NCBI RefSeq assembly: GCF_018531465.1
Contig: NZ_JAHDTF010000017.1
Location: 168,795-232,794 of the forward strand
DNA: 64,000 nucleotides
From: Sphaerisporangium fuscum
Lineage (GTDB): Bacteria > Actinomycetota > Actinomycetes > Streptosporangiales > Streptosporangiaceae
Reading direction: 5' to 3'
The notes beneath the pieces are model-generated. The model was given only the letters and a program-made list of their open reading frames with translations. It made no database searches and was not told the origin of the DNA. This document shows, piece after piece, positions 33,950-42,646 of the stretch. The translations under genes were made by a program, and so were the position numbers. Position 1 is the stretch's first letter; each line of letters opens with the position of its first letter.

Positions 33950-35652
33950 CGGCCTGCCTCTCTGCGGGGGTGGCGGCGCAGGTAGTTCGGCCCGCTGGTG
34001 CCGTAGTGCTTGTTGATGTCGGCGGCCGCGACGCGTCCCCGCTCGACCAGGGTCCCGGCGCTCACCATCGACTTGCCGACGAGGCGGGCCGCCTCCAGGG
34101 TGCGGGCCCGCAGCAGCCGGGCCATGGGGTGGCCCCCGTACTCGGCGAGGACGTCCCGGAGGGTCTCGGCGACGAGCTCGCCGTGCCCGGCCTCGAACGC
34201 GACGGCCGCGGCGGCCAGGTGAAGGGTGATCGTCACGAACACGTCGGCCAGCGCGTGCGGGTCGTCGGTGAGCATGCGCGGGTCGGTGAAGGCGGGCACG
34301 GCGAGGCCCGCCGCGAGCAGCCGGTCGGGCGAGGCGAGCAGCCCGTCGTTGTCCTTCACCAGCAGCCGCATCCGCGCGCCGCCCGGCCCGGCGCCTTCCC
34401 TCGGGCCGAACACCAGGGCGAGGTTCTGCTGGTGGGCCTCCAGCGCGATGCCGTAGACGACGAAGAGCCGGACGTTCCACGCCAGCAGCACCCGCAGGTA
34501 CTCGCGGAGGAGGGCCGTGACGTCGCCGCCGCGGTGCCGGGCGGCCACCTCGTCCAGCACGCGTGGCCCGGCCGAGGGCCAGGGGGACGGCGCGGGCAGG
34601 GCCGCCACCGGCACGATCTCCCCTTGGGGCAGGCGGCGGACCATCCAGGCGAGGTATTCGTGCCCGGCGTGGGCGTAGGTCTGCTCGTCGGCCGGCACCA
34701 CCGGCAGGTCCGGCTCCCTGGCCAGCACCTCGCGCAGCAGCCGTTCGGCCCGCGCGCCGTCCCCCAGGGTGGCGGGCTTGATGGACCGCCGGTTGCGCCT
34801 ACCCAGCGTGCTGGTGGTGAGGGGCAGCTTGAGGTGGGCGCGGTCCTCGACCTCCACGGTCCGCATGGACAACGTGGGGCGCACGACCAGGTACGGCTCG
34901 TCCAGGACCGTCACCCCGGGTATGCCGGTCACGGCGGGCACGGTCAGCGGGTGCACCGGGAACCGCACGTGCGAGGCGCCGGCGGCCGGCCACCAGCCGG
35001 GCAGGTCGCCGGTCATCGTGACCTGGTCGGCCGGCACCGACGCCCACCGCAGCCGGAAGCTCGGCGCGAACTCCGGCGCGTACGCCGCGAGTTCCTCGTC
35101 GCTCATGCCGAGCCGGGCGCGCGAGGTCGGGTAGACCGGGTGGTCCGCGAACGCACCAAGCGTCTCGTAGACCAGCGTCGAGGAGCGCGGCTCGCCCGCG
35201 AGCCGGGCCAGTACCTCGTCACGACGTGATTCGTGCAGCTCGTGCGCGCGCACGGCCGCCAGGCACTCCTCGACGAAGGCGGCCACCCCGTCGGCGTCGG
35301 CGGGATCGGCGACGGAGGCGAGGGCGTCCAGCACCTCCTCCAGGGACGGCGACTCGCCGGCGGCGACCACGAAGTCCTGGAACAGGCGGCCGGGCGCGAG
35401 CCGCACCCCGCGTCCGGAGGGCAGCAGGAGCTGCACGCCGTCCTTGGTGCGGGTCATCCGGGAGGCCAGGCCGGCGTAGTCCTCCCTCAGCAGGGCGTCC
35501 AGCACGCGCGCGGCCACGTACGCGTCGGGGTCCCGCCCGCCGGGTCGTGCGGGCGTGGGAGTGGCGCGGCGCCGTACGACGGTGGTGGCCCCGGGCGGCT
35601 CGGCGGGGATGGTCGCCGAGGACGGGCGCGGACGTACCTCCTGGGGCGTCAC
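33946..35652 (-). CDS. IucA/IucC-family NIS siderophore synthetase (PvsB-like position)
   Basis: This 568-aa protein starts at GTG 35652, overlapping the ATP-grasp stop by 4 nt. It contains FPVHPLTVPAVTG, SMRTVEVEDRAHLKLPLTTS, LEAHQQNLALVFGP, RLLVKDNDG and a C-terminal FhuF-like region (HYGTSGPNYLRRHP). It diverges clearly from its neighbour, so the two do different condensations. Expected role: attaching a second carboxylate such as 2-oxoglutarate to the citryl core. Confidence 0.87.
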   Translation of the reverse strand: MTPQEVRPRPSSATIPAEPPGATTVVRRRATPTPARPGGRDPDAYVAARVLDALLREDYAGLASRMTRTKDGVQLLLPSGRGVRLAPGRLFQDFVVAAGESPSLEEVLDALASVADPADADGVAAFVEECLAAVRAHELHESRRDEVLARLAGEPRSSTLVYETLGAFADHPVYPTSRARLGMSDEELAAYAPEFAPSFRLRWASVPADQVTMTGDLPGWWPAAGASHVRFPVHPLTVPAVTGIPGVTVLDEPYLVVRPTLSMRTVEVEDRAHLKLPLTTSTLGRRNRRSIKPATLGDGARAERLLREVLAREPDLPVVPADEQTYAHAGHEYLAWMVRRLPQGEIVPVAALPAPSPWPSAGPRVLDEVAARHRGGDVTALLREYLRVLLAWNVRLFVVYGIALEAHQQNLALVFGPREGAGPGGARMRLLVKDNDGLLASPDRLLAAGLAVPAFTDPRMLTDDPHALADVFVTITLHLAAAAVAFEAGHGELVAETLRDVLAEYGGHPMARLLRARTLEAARLVGKSMVSAGTLVERGRVAAADINKHYGTSGPNYLRRHPRREAGR

Positions 35653-36794
35653 TCGACGACCCACGGCGAGCGCGCGCGGAAGGCGGCCACGGCCCGGTCC
35701 ACCGCGGCCTCGTCCGGCCCGACGGCGGTGAGCAGGCCAAGGTAGTCGCGGTTGGTGTGGGTCAGCTCGACCTCCTCGCCGACCGAGCGCAGCGGCCGGT
35801 GGCGCAGCCGTACGCCGTCGGCGGTCTCGGCCACGTCGCCGGGGGCCCGCTTGATCACGCCAGACCGTTCGGCGACGAGGCTCACCGCCGCGCCGTGCCC
35901 GGACGCCGCCGGCGGCTCCGGGACGGGCTCGCCCAGGTGGACGCGCAGGATCCACTCGAACAGCGGCACCCCGAGCAGTTCGGCGGTCAGGAAGTCGCAC
36001 GAGTCGCCGATGAGCCGGTAGTTGACCTCGACGATCCTCGGCCCGCGCTCGGTGACGACGTACTCGGTGTGGCAGGCGCCGAAGCGCACCCCGATCGCCG
36101 AGAGGGCACGCAGCACGTGCTCGTCGGCCACGGGGTCCCAGTCGAGCCGCTCCTCCACGAAGTACGGCAGCGGGCCGAGCGTGGTGCGGAACCCGCCCAC
36201 CACGTGGAGAGTACGGCCGTCGCCGAGCGTCTCGAGCGTGCGCAGCGGCCCTTCGAGGTACTCCTCGGCCACCAGGGTCGCGCCGGGACGCCGGGAACGG
36301 ACGGCGGCCACGATCTCCTCCAGCTCCGCGCCGTCGCGGGCGAGCACGACGTCCTCGCTGGCCACACCCTCGCGGGGCTTGACGACCACGGGGAACGGCA
36401 GATCGGCCGGCACCGGTTCGCCGGGCGCGATCCGTGCGGACCGGACGGTCTCCACCCCGGCGGCGGCGAGCGCCTGCCGCATGAGCGCCTTGTTCTTGGT
36501 CGTGAGGCAGGCGCGCCAGTCTTTGGTGGGAAGTCCGAAATAGCCGGCGGCGAGGGCCGTTTCCGGCTGGATGTGGTCGGAGTTGGAGAAGACGGCGTCC
36601 GGCCGGTGGTGCCGCGCGATGGTGTCGATCAGCGCGCGGGGGTCGCGGACGTCCGTGCGGATCGTCTCCACCCCCGTGTGACGTTCCGGCTGGTCGGTGA
36701 GCAGTGTCACCTCGCATCCCAGCGCCGAGGCGGCGGGAAGAAACCCATTGGTGACCGAATCGGTCGGATTGAGCGCGGTGACGTACAGCCGCAC
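35649..36794 (-). CDS. ATP-grasp ligase of siderophore operon (PvsA-like)
   Basis: This 381-aa protein starts at GTG 36794, behind the iron box. ATP-grasp features are visible: FPVVVKPREGVASEDV (nucleotide-binding lysine loop), TLVAEEYLEG and the Mg-binding PRIVEVNYRLIGDS. An N-terminal pre-ATP-grasp domain opens with LYVTALNPTDS. In vibrioferrin clusters the ATP-grasp enzyme PvsA is the first gene and forms an amide with alanine. The same gene order here supports that comparison. Confidence 0.82.
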   Translation of the reverse strand: MRLYVTALNPTDSVTNGFLPAASALGCEVTLLTDQPERHTGVETIRTDVRDPRALIDTIARHHRPDAVFSNSDHIQPETALAAGYFGLPTKDWRACLTTKNKALMRQALAAAGVETVRSARIAPGEPVPADLPFPVVVKPREGVASEDVVLARDGAELEEIVAAVRSRRPGATLVAEEYLEGPLRTLETLGDGRTLHVVGGFRTTLGPLPYFVEERLDWDPVADEHVLRALSAIGVRFGACHTEYVVTERGPRIVEVNYRLIGDSCDFLTAELLGVPLFEWILRVHLGEPVPEPPAASGHGAAVSLVAERSGVIKRAPGDVAETADGVRLRHRPLRSVGEEVELTHTNRDYLGLLTAVGPDEAAVDRAVAAFRARSPWVVE

Positions 36795-36810
36795 GCAGGC
36801 ACCCCCGAGA

Positions 36811-36829
36811 TCAGGTAAGGCTAACCTAA
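36811..36829 (-). promoter_or_regulatory. Iron box (IdeR/DmdR/DtxR operator)
   Basis: TCAGGTAAGGCTAACCTAA matches the 19-bp actinobacterial iron box TTAGGTTAGGCTAACCTAA at 17 positions. It ends 17 bp upstream of the ATP-grasp start codon, so iron-bound repressor would block the whole siderophore operon. Confidence 0.85.
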
Positions 36830-36975
36830 GTAACGGCATCTTAGCTGGACGGAGATCAGCTCGCTGCCCGACATGCTAACTACGCCGAATGTCCGTGTTG
36901 CCCCAAGGCTGTAGGCATTTCGGACGGTCCTGGCTCCCGGCATAGGATGGAAAATCCGCTGGGAGGAGGCGACAC

Positions 36976-37965
36976 GTGGGGGATGTTCCGCACGACCAGA
37001 CACTGCTCGGACCGTTGTTGCTGGCGAGAGGAGGGGTCGACAGGGCGGCCCTCCACCGCAACGACGAGGCCTGGCTGAAGACCGCGTGGGCCGATCCCGC
37101 CACCCGCGTGCTGGTGATCAACGACGGCAACACCCTGATCCGCCGGCACAACGGCACGGCCGAGCTGGTGTTCCTCGCCCCGAACGAGGCCCCCGCCGGC
37201 CACCGCTACCTCCTCGGCGTCGATCCCGACGGCGTCGCCTACTTCGCCGTCGCGGTCACGACGCCCCTGCCGCTGCCCGATCCCGTGCCGCTGCCGCAGG
37301 GCACCGAGGTGGCCGAGGTCGTGCAGGACGTCCCCGACTGGGCCGACGTCGCCTCCGAGGGGCTGCGCAGGGCGGGTGCCGCGCTCGGCGACCGCGACGC
37401 GGGACTGCTGGTCAACGCCGTCGCCCTGGAGGCCTGGCACGCCACCCACGAGCACTGCCCCAGGTGCGGCGCCCGCACCGACATCGTCGCCGGCGGCCAC
37501 ATGCGCGTCTGCCCCAGCGACGGCAGCCAGCACTTCCCCCGCGTCGACCCCGCCGTGATCATGCTCGTCCACGACGGCGACGACCGCTGCCTGCTCGCCC
37601 GGGGCCCGCAGTGGCCCGAGGGACGGTTCTCGGTGCTGGCCGGGTTCGTCGAGCCGGGGGAGTCGCTGGAGCAGGCCGTGGCGCGCGAGGTGTTCGAGGA
37701 GGTCGGCGTGACCGTCGCCACCCCCCGCTACCTCGGCAGCCAGCCATGGCCGTTCCCGCGCAGCCTGATGCTCGGATTCTTCGCGCAGGCCACCTCCACC
37801 GAGATCAAGGTGGACCCGGACGAGATCGCCGAGGCCATGTGGCTCACCCGGGCCGAGCTCGGCGCGGCCGTCGAGAACGGTGACATCCGGCTCCCGCCGG
37901 GCGTCTCGATCGCCCGCCGCCTCATCGAGACCTGGTACGGCTCCTACCTCCCCGGCGACTGGTGA
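36976..37965 (+). CDS. nudC: NAD(+)/NADH pyrophosphatase NudC
   Basis: This 329-aa protein starts at GTG 36976 behind GGAGGAGG. The NUDIX box reads GFVEPGESLEQAVAREVFEE (then VG), followed by the NudC-specific SQPWPFPRSLMLGF. The zinc ribbon has Cys161, Cys164 and Cys179, but the fourth ligand position looks like Asp (CPSD). It hydrolyses NADH and removes NAD caps from RNA in other bacteria. It lies next to mycoredoxin as in mycobacteria. Confidence 0.9.
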   Translation: MGDVPHDQTLLGPLLLARGGVDRAALHRNDEAWLKTAWADPATRVLVINDGNTLIRRHNGTAELVFLAPNEAPAGHRYLLGVDPDGVAYFAVAVTTPLPLPDPVPLPQGTEVAEVVQDVPDWADVASEGLRRAGAALGDRDAGLLVNAVALEAWHATHEHCPRCGARTDIVAGGHMRVCPSDGSQHFPRVDPAVIMLVHDGDDRCLLARGPQWPEGRFSVLAGFVEPGESLEQAVAREVFEEVGVTVATPRYLGSQPWPFPRSLMLGFFAQATSTEIKVDPDEIAEAMWLTRAELGAAVENGDIRLPPGVSIARRLIETWYGSYLPGDW

Positions 37966-37996
37966 TCTCTCCGCCGTTCTTTTCCTGAGACGCCGA

Positions 37997-38030
37997 GCGG
38001 CGCCGCCCCGGAACCTCGGGGCGGCGCCGC
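37997..38030. terminator. Perfect 14-bp bidirectional terminator hairpin
   Basis: Arms at 37997-38010 and 38017-38030 are exactly complementary around a 6-nt loop. The hairpin separates convergent nudC and mycoredoxin. Confidence 0.8.
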
Positions 38031-38046
38031 ACGTACGTTGGAGTGC

Positions 38047-38289
38047 TCAGCTGGAGGCGGCGAGCAGGCCCTTCAGCTGGAGGACGGAGGGGTTGGTCAG
38101 GGTCCTGCCGTCCTGGAGGACCACGGTGGGCACGGTCTGGTTCCCGCCGTTCACGCTCATCACGAACTCTGCGGCGGCGGGATCGGTCTCGATGTCGATC
38201 TCCTCGTACGAGATGCCTTCCCGCGTCAGCTGGCCCTTGAGCCGCTTGCACGGACCGCACCAGCTGGTGGTGTACACCTTGAGCGCCAT
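38047..38289 (-). CDS. Mycoredoxin (glutaredoxin-like)
   Basis: This 80-aa thioredoxin-fold protein starts at ATG 38289. The active site is Cys11-Gly-Pro-Cys14 (TTSWCGPCKRL), with cis-Pro in NQTVPTVVL. Mycoredoxins reduce mycothiol mixed disulfides in actinobacteria. Its place beside nudC and uvrD2 matches Rv3198A. Confidence 0.9.
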   Translation of the reverse strand: MALKVYTTSWCGPCKRLKGQLTREGISYEEIDIETDPAAAEFVMSVNGGNQTVPTVVLQDGRTLTNPSVLQLKGLLAASS

Positions 38290-38391
38290 AGCGTGATTTA
38301 TCCCTTCACGTCCTCCGACTGGCGTTGGCACTAGGTGGCAACACCTTCCGCATTGCGCATGTTCCCTACCCCGCCGTGGTACCCGCGACGG

Positions 38392-39381
38392 TCAGTCCCG
38401 CGAGGTGCTCTTGGGCAGGGGCGAGCGCTGCGTGGAGGTCGGCTGGGGCGTCGCGGTGGACCGCGCCGGCGCCGCGAGCTTGCCCGCCACCCACTCCTGG
38501 ACGCCGGTGGCGACGCCCGGCTCCCGGTACAGCGGGCTGCTGTGGTACGTCCCCGGCACCACGCGGATGTTCATCGCCACGCCCACCCGGTTGAGCCGCT
38601 CCTTCAGCAGCTCGCTCTCGTAGGAGGGGACGAACTCGTCGCTGGAGTGCACCGTCAGCACCGGCGCGTCGTGCCGGCTGGCGTGCCACGGCACCTCCAT
38701 GCTGGCCCAGACCTTGGCGCACGCCCCCTCGGGGAGGCAGCCCCCGGCGAGCGCGATGGCCGCCTGGCGCAGCTTGCGCCGGTCGTAGTCGGCGCCCTCC
38801 TCGCCGTCGTTGAACGCCGTCAGCGGCGACACCACCGGGGAGATCCCGACGACCCCGCGCAGCCCGGGAAGGCCGTCCTTGTAGGTGCCGACGGCCGTGG
38901 CGAGGTGCCCGCCCGCCGAGAAGCCGATGACGACGTACCGGTCGGGATCGAAGGAGAAGAAGTCGGCGTGCCGGCGGGCCGTCGCGATGGCGTCGAGCGT
39001 GTCGGTGCGCTGCGCCGGCCACGCGGCCTCCTGGGAGAGGCGGTAGTTGATGTTGAAGACGGTGTAGCCCATGTCGGCGTACGACTGGCTGACCGCCTTC
39101 ATGTACTTCTTGTCGCCGCCGCTCCACCACCCGCCGTGGATGATGAAGACCCCCGGGCGGCGCCCGGCGTCCGGCTTCCACCACACGTCCATGCGCTGGT
39201 GAGCCGACTCCCGGCCGTACGAGAAGGTGCGCACGACCAGCGAGGACGACGTGCTCTCGGAGGAGGTGGGGGAGGGGGTCGGGGTCGGCGTCGGCGTCGG
39301 AGTCGGCGCGGCCTCCGCGGCCACCGGCGCCAGAAGAACGGCCGCCAGAGCGAGCGCACTCAGGGTTACCGCACTTCTCAC
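38392..39381 (-). CDS. Secreted alpha/beta-hydrolase (esterase/lipase)
   Basis: This 329-aa protein starts at GTG 39381. It has a signal peptide to about residue 25, then a PT-repeat linker. The hydrolase domain has the oxyanion HGGWW, nucleophile GFSAGGH, Asp in VHSSDEFVP and His in GTYHSSP. It belongs to the BD-FAE/Hsl-like esterases. It is inserted between mycoredoxin and uvrD2, which are usually adjacent in mycobacteria. Confidence 0.85.
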   Translation of the reverse strand: MRSAVTLSALALAAVLLAPVAAEAAPTPTPTPTPTPSPTSSESTSSSLVVRTFSYGRESAHQRMDVWWKPDAGRRPGVFIIHGGWWSGGDKKYMKAVSQSYADMGYTVFNINYRLSQEAAWPAQRTDTLDAIATARRHADFFSFDPDRYVVIGFSAGGHLATAVGTYKDGLPGLRGVVGISPVVSPLTAFNDGEEGADYDRRKLRQAAIALAGGCLPEGACAKVWASMEVPWHASRHDAPVLTVHSSDEFVPSYESELLKERLNRVGVAMNIRVVPGTYHSSPLYREPGVATGVQEWVAGKLAAPARSTATPQPTSTQRSPLPKSTSRD

Positions 39382-39460
39382 TGTTCTCTTTCCTTCCCCG
39401 GAGTCACAACGCCCCCATTGTGGGGCAAGCCGCCTAAGTTCTGCATACGCCATCCGATTC

Positions 39461-39474
39461 GATCATGCATGATC
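39461..39474. promoter_or_regulatory. Perfect 14-bp palindrome upstream of uvrD2
   Basis: GATCATGCATGATC lies between the divergent esterase and uvrD2 starts. It is not a LexA box. It may be an operator; an isolated TTGTCCACA (DnaA-type 9-mer) follows at 39493-39501. Confidence 0.4.
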
Positions 39475-39579
39475 CACGGGGCGTGCGACCGGTTGTCCAC
39501 AGGCGGAGCGACGCCGCAGGCCGACTGCTGGGAGGATGATGCCAGCACATCCGTCCGCACGGCACGTTAGGAGGCCCCG

Positions 39580-41667
39580 TTGACGCACGACGTCCTCGCC
39601 GGGCTCGACCCCGAGCAGCGCCAGGTGGCCGAGGCGGTCCGGGGTCCGGTGTGCGTGCTCGCGGGGGCGGGCACCGGCAAGACGCGGGCGATCACCCATC
39701 GCATCGCCCACGCGGTCACCACCGGAGTGGTCGACGCGCAGAGCGTGCTGGCCGTGACATTCACCACACGCGCGGCGGGCGAGCTCAAGCAGCGCCTGCG
39801 TGCCCTCGGGGTGGGCGGCGTCCAGGCACGCACCTTCCACGCCGCCGCGCTGCGCCAGCTCACCTATTTCTGGCCCCGCGTCATCGGCGGCGATCCCCCG
39901 AGGGTGGTCGAGTCCAAGCTGCCGCTGCTGGTGGAGGCCTCCCGCGTGCTGCGGCGCAACCCCGACCGCGGCGAGCTGCGCGACGTCGCGAGCGAGATCG
40001 AGTGGGCCAAGGTCACCCAGGTCATGCCCGACGACTACATGGCCGCCGCCGCGAAGGCCGGGCGCACCCCGCCCGTCGCCCCCGAGGAGGTCGCGCGCCT
40101 CTACGACGCCTACGAGACGCTGCGGCGCGAGCGGCACCTGGTCGACTTCGAGACGATCCTCGAGCTCACCGCCGCGGTCATGACCGAGCACCGCGAGGTG
40201 GCCACCCAGATCCGCCAGCAGTACCGCTACTTCGTCGTCGACGAGTACCAGGACGTCAACCCCCTGCAGAAGCTCCTGCTCGACACCTGGCTCGGCGGGC
40301 GCGACGACCTGTGCGTGGTCGGCGACCCCAACCAGACCATCTACTCCTTCAGCGGTGCCACCCCGCGCTACCTCACCAGCTTCGGTGTCGAGCACCCCTC
40401 GGCCACGGTGATCAAGCTCGTCCGCGACTACCGCTCGACCCCGCAGGTCGTCGGCCTGGCCAACAACCTGCTGGCCCGGGCCCGCACCCCTCACCGTCTC
40501 GAGCTGGTAGCCCAGCGGCCCGACGGGCCGAGCCCGGTGTTCGCCGAGTGCGACGACGAGCCGGCCGAGGCCGAGCTCGTCGCCCGGCGCGTCAAGGAGC
40601 TCGTCGCCCAGGGCGTGCCCGCGCGCGAGATCGCGGTGCTGTTCCGGGTCAACGCCCAGTCCGAGGTGTACGAGCAGGCCTTCACCCAGGCCGGCGTGCC
40701 CTACCTCCTGCGCGGCGCCGAGAGGTTCTTCGAGCGTCCCGAGGTACGGCAGGCGGTGGTGCTGCTCCGGGGGGCCGCCCGCTCGGCGAACGACGACCAG
40801 CCGCTCGCGCACACCGTCCACGACATCCTCGGCGGCATCGGCCTCACGCCGGAGGCGCCCGCAGGAGGCACCGCGCGCGAGCGCTGGGAGTCGCTGAAGG
40901 CCCTGGCCGACCTCGCCGAGGACATCGCCGCCGAGGGCGGCGACCTGCCGCGCTTCGTGGCCGAGCTCGAACGCCGGGCCACCGAGCAGCACGCCCCGCC
41001 CATCGAGGGCGTGACCCTCGCGTCCCTCCACGCCGCCAAGGGCCTCGAGTGGGACGCCGTCTTCCTCGTCGGCCTCACCGACGGCATGATGCCGATCATC
41101 TACGCCGAGAGCCCCGAGCAGATAGAAGAGGAGCGCCGCCTGCTCTACGTCGGCGTCACCCGGGCGCGGGCCCATCTCCACCTCTCCTGGGCGCTCGCCC
41201 GGTCCCCCGGCGGGCGCAAGGCCCGGCGCCCGTCCCGTTTCCTCGACGGCCTCACCGGGCTCGCCGGGTCCGGCGGCTCCGGCGGTTTCGGCGGGGGCGC
41301 GAGCCGTACGGCCGGCGGTGCCCCTCGGCGCGCCGTGCAGACCCGCGTCGCCACCCCGATCCTGTGCCGGGTGTGCGCCAAGACCCTGACCGCCGGCGCC
41401 GAGCAGAAGCTCGGCCGCTGCGCCACCTGCCCGGCCGACTTCGACGAGAACCTGCTCGAACGCCTTAAGATCTGGCGTGCAAAGGCGGCGAAAGACGCGA
41501 AAGTCCCCGCCTATGTCGTCTTCACCGACGTGACGCTCCAAGCGATGGCCGAGCGGGTCCCCACCACTGAGGAAGACCTGCTCGCGATCGCCGGGATCGG
41601 TCGCGTCAAGCTGGAGCGGTACGGCGAAGCCGTTCTTTCGATCTGCCGCGGAGAGGAAGTCACGTGA
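39580..41667 (+). CDS. uvrD2: ATP-dependent DNA helicase UvrD2
   Basis: This 695-aa SF1A helicase uses TTG 39580 with AGGAGG upstream. Motifs: LAGAGTGKTRAITHR, FVVDEYQDVNPLQ, GDPNQTIYSFSGA, LHAAKGLEWDAVF and LYVGVTRARAHL. The UvrD2 hallmark tetracysteine (CRVCAKTL...CATCP) precedes a C-terminal HRDC domain (AMAERVPTTEEDLLAIAGIG). In mycobacteria it unwinds 3'-tailed duplexes and is essential. Confidence 0.93.
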   Translation: MTHDVLAGLDPEQRQVAEAVRGPVCVLAGAGTGKTRAITHRIAHAVTTGVVDAQSVLAVTFTTRAAGELKQRLRALGVGGVQARTFHAAALRQLTYFWPRVIGGDPPRVVESKLPLLVEASRVLRRNPDRGELRDVASEIEWAKVTQVMPDDYMAAAAKAGRTPPVAPEEVARLYDAYETLRRERHLVDFETILELTAAVMTEHREVATQIRQQYRYFVVDEYQDVNPLQKLLLDTWLGGRDDLCVVGDPNQTIYSFSGATPRYLTSFGVEHPSATVIKLVRDYRSTPQVVGLANNLLARARTPHRLELVAQRPDGPSPVFAECDDEPAEAELVARRVKELVAQGVPAREIAVLFRVNAQSEVYEQAFTQAGVPYLLRGAERFFERPEVRQAVVLLRGAARSANDDQPLAHTVHDILGGIGLTPEAPAGGTARERWESLKALADLAEDIAAEGGDLPRFVAELERRATEQHAPPIEGVTLASLHAAKGLEWDAVFLVGLTDGMMPIIYAESPEQIEEERRLLYVGVTRARAHLHLSWALARSPGGRKARRPSRFLDGLTGLAGSGGSGGFGGGASRTAGGAPRRAVQTRVATPILCRVCAKTLTAGAEQKLGRCATCPADFDENLLERLKIWRAKAAKDAKVPAYVVFTDVTLQAMAERVPTTEEDLLAIAGIGRVKLERYGEAVLSICRGEEVT

Positions 41668-42536
41668 ACGAGGCGCTCAAGGAGGTGCTCGATCTGCTCG
41701 ACCTCGAGCAGATCGAGCTGGACATCTTCCGCGGCCGCAGCCCGGAAGAGCGCATCCAGCGAGTCTTCGGAGGGCAGGTCGCGGCACAGGCGCTGGTGGC
41801 CGCGGGCCGCACGGTGCCGTCCGACCGCGCCGTCCACTCCTTGCACGCCTACTTCATTCGGCCCGGCGACCCGGCCATCCCCATCGTCTACAACGTCGAG
41901 CGGGTCCGCGACGGCCGGTCCTTCACCACACGCAGGGTCGTGGCGGTCCAGCACGGCAAGGCCATCTTCACGATGTCCGCGTCCTTCCACATCGTGGAGG
42001 AGGGCGTGGCCCACCAGGCGGCCGTCATGCCCGTCGTGCCCGATCCCGAGACCCTGCCGCTCTTCCAGGACCGCATGCGCGCCGTCGTGGGCGACGGGGA
42101 GCCGTGGCGCGACTGGCTGGCCAGGCCGCGTCCGGTCGACGCCCGCTACGTCACCCCGCTCACGTGGGAGGCCAACCGCGACCCGTCGCTACGCGGATCG
42201 GAGACCCAGGTGTGGTTCCGCTACGACGCCGACCTGCCCGACGACCCGCTGCTCCACGTCGTCCTCGCCGCCTACGCCTCCGACTACACCCTCGTCGACA
42301 CCGTCCTGCTGACCCACGGCCTGGCCTGGGGGGCGTCCAACGTCAGCGGCGCCTCGCTCGACCACGCCATGTGGTTCCACCGGCCGCTCAAGGTGGACGA
42401 CTGGGTGCTGTACGCCCAGGAGTCCCCGTGGTCGGGCAACGCCCGCGGTCTCGCCCAGGGACAGATGTTCAGCCCTTCCGGAGAACTCGCGGTGTCGGTC
42501 GTGCAGGAGTGCATGATCCGTGTCTCGAATCCGTGA
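41664..42536 (+). CDS. tesB: Acyl-CoA thioesterase II (TesB)
   Basis: This 290-aa double-hotdog protein has a GTG start overlapping the uvrD2 stop by 4 nt. It contains RVFGGQVAAQALVAAGRTV, HSLHAYFIRPGD, a C-terminal ASLDHAMWFHRP and the QESPWSGNARGLAQGQMF segment typical of TesB. It hydrolyses acyl-CoA to free fatty acid and CoA. Confidence 0.92.
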   Translation: MNEALKEVLDLLDLEQIELDIFRGRSPEERIQRVFGGQVAAQALVAAGRTVPSDRAVHSLHAYFIRPGDPAIPIVYNVERVRDGRSFTTRRVVAVQHGKAIFTMSASFHIVEEGVAHQAAVMPVVPDPETLPLFQDRMRAVVGDGEPWRDWLARPRPVDARYVTPLTWEANRDPSLRGSETQVWFRYDADLPDDPLLHVVLAAYASDYTLVDTVLLTHGLAWGASNVSGASLDHAMWFHRPLKVDDWVLYAQESPWSGNARGLAQGQMFSPSGELAVSVVQECMIRVSNP

Positions 42537-42544
42537 AATCGCAG

Positions 42545-42586
42545 GTAGAAAATAAGTTGCCCGGCTCCCGGGTACACGTTTAGAGT
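42545..42586 (+). promoter_or_regulatory. whiB7 promoter with AT-rich WhiB7-type element
   Basis: GTAGAAAATAAG (42545-42556) abuts a -35 TTGCCC (42557-42562). An 18-bp spacer leads to a -10 TAGAGT (42581-42586). An AT-rich tract directly upstream of the -35 is the recognition feature of WhiB7-sigma A complexes, consistent with autoactivation. Confidence 0.65.
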
Positions 42587-42646
42587 CATGCACAAGCCGG
42601 TCGGACGACCCCGTCCGACCCCGCACTCGATTGGGAGGTGACCACC

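Noticed and set aside
20600..36900. Integrative element or prophage
   Set aside because: No integrase, transposase, attachment-site repeats or phage genes were found in the accessory block.
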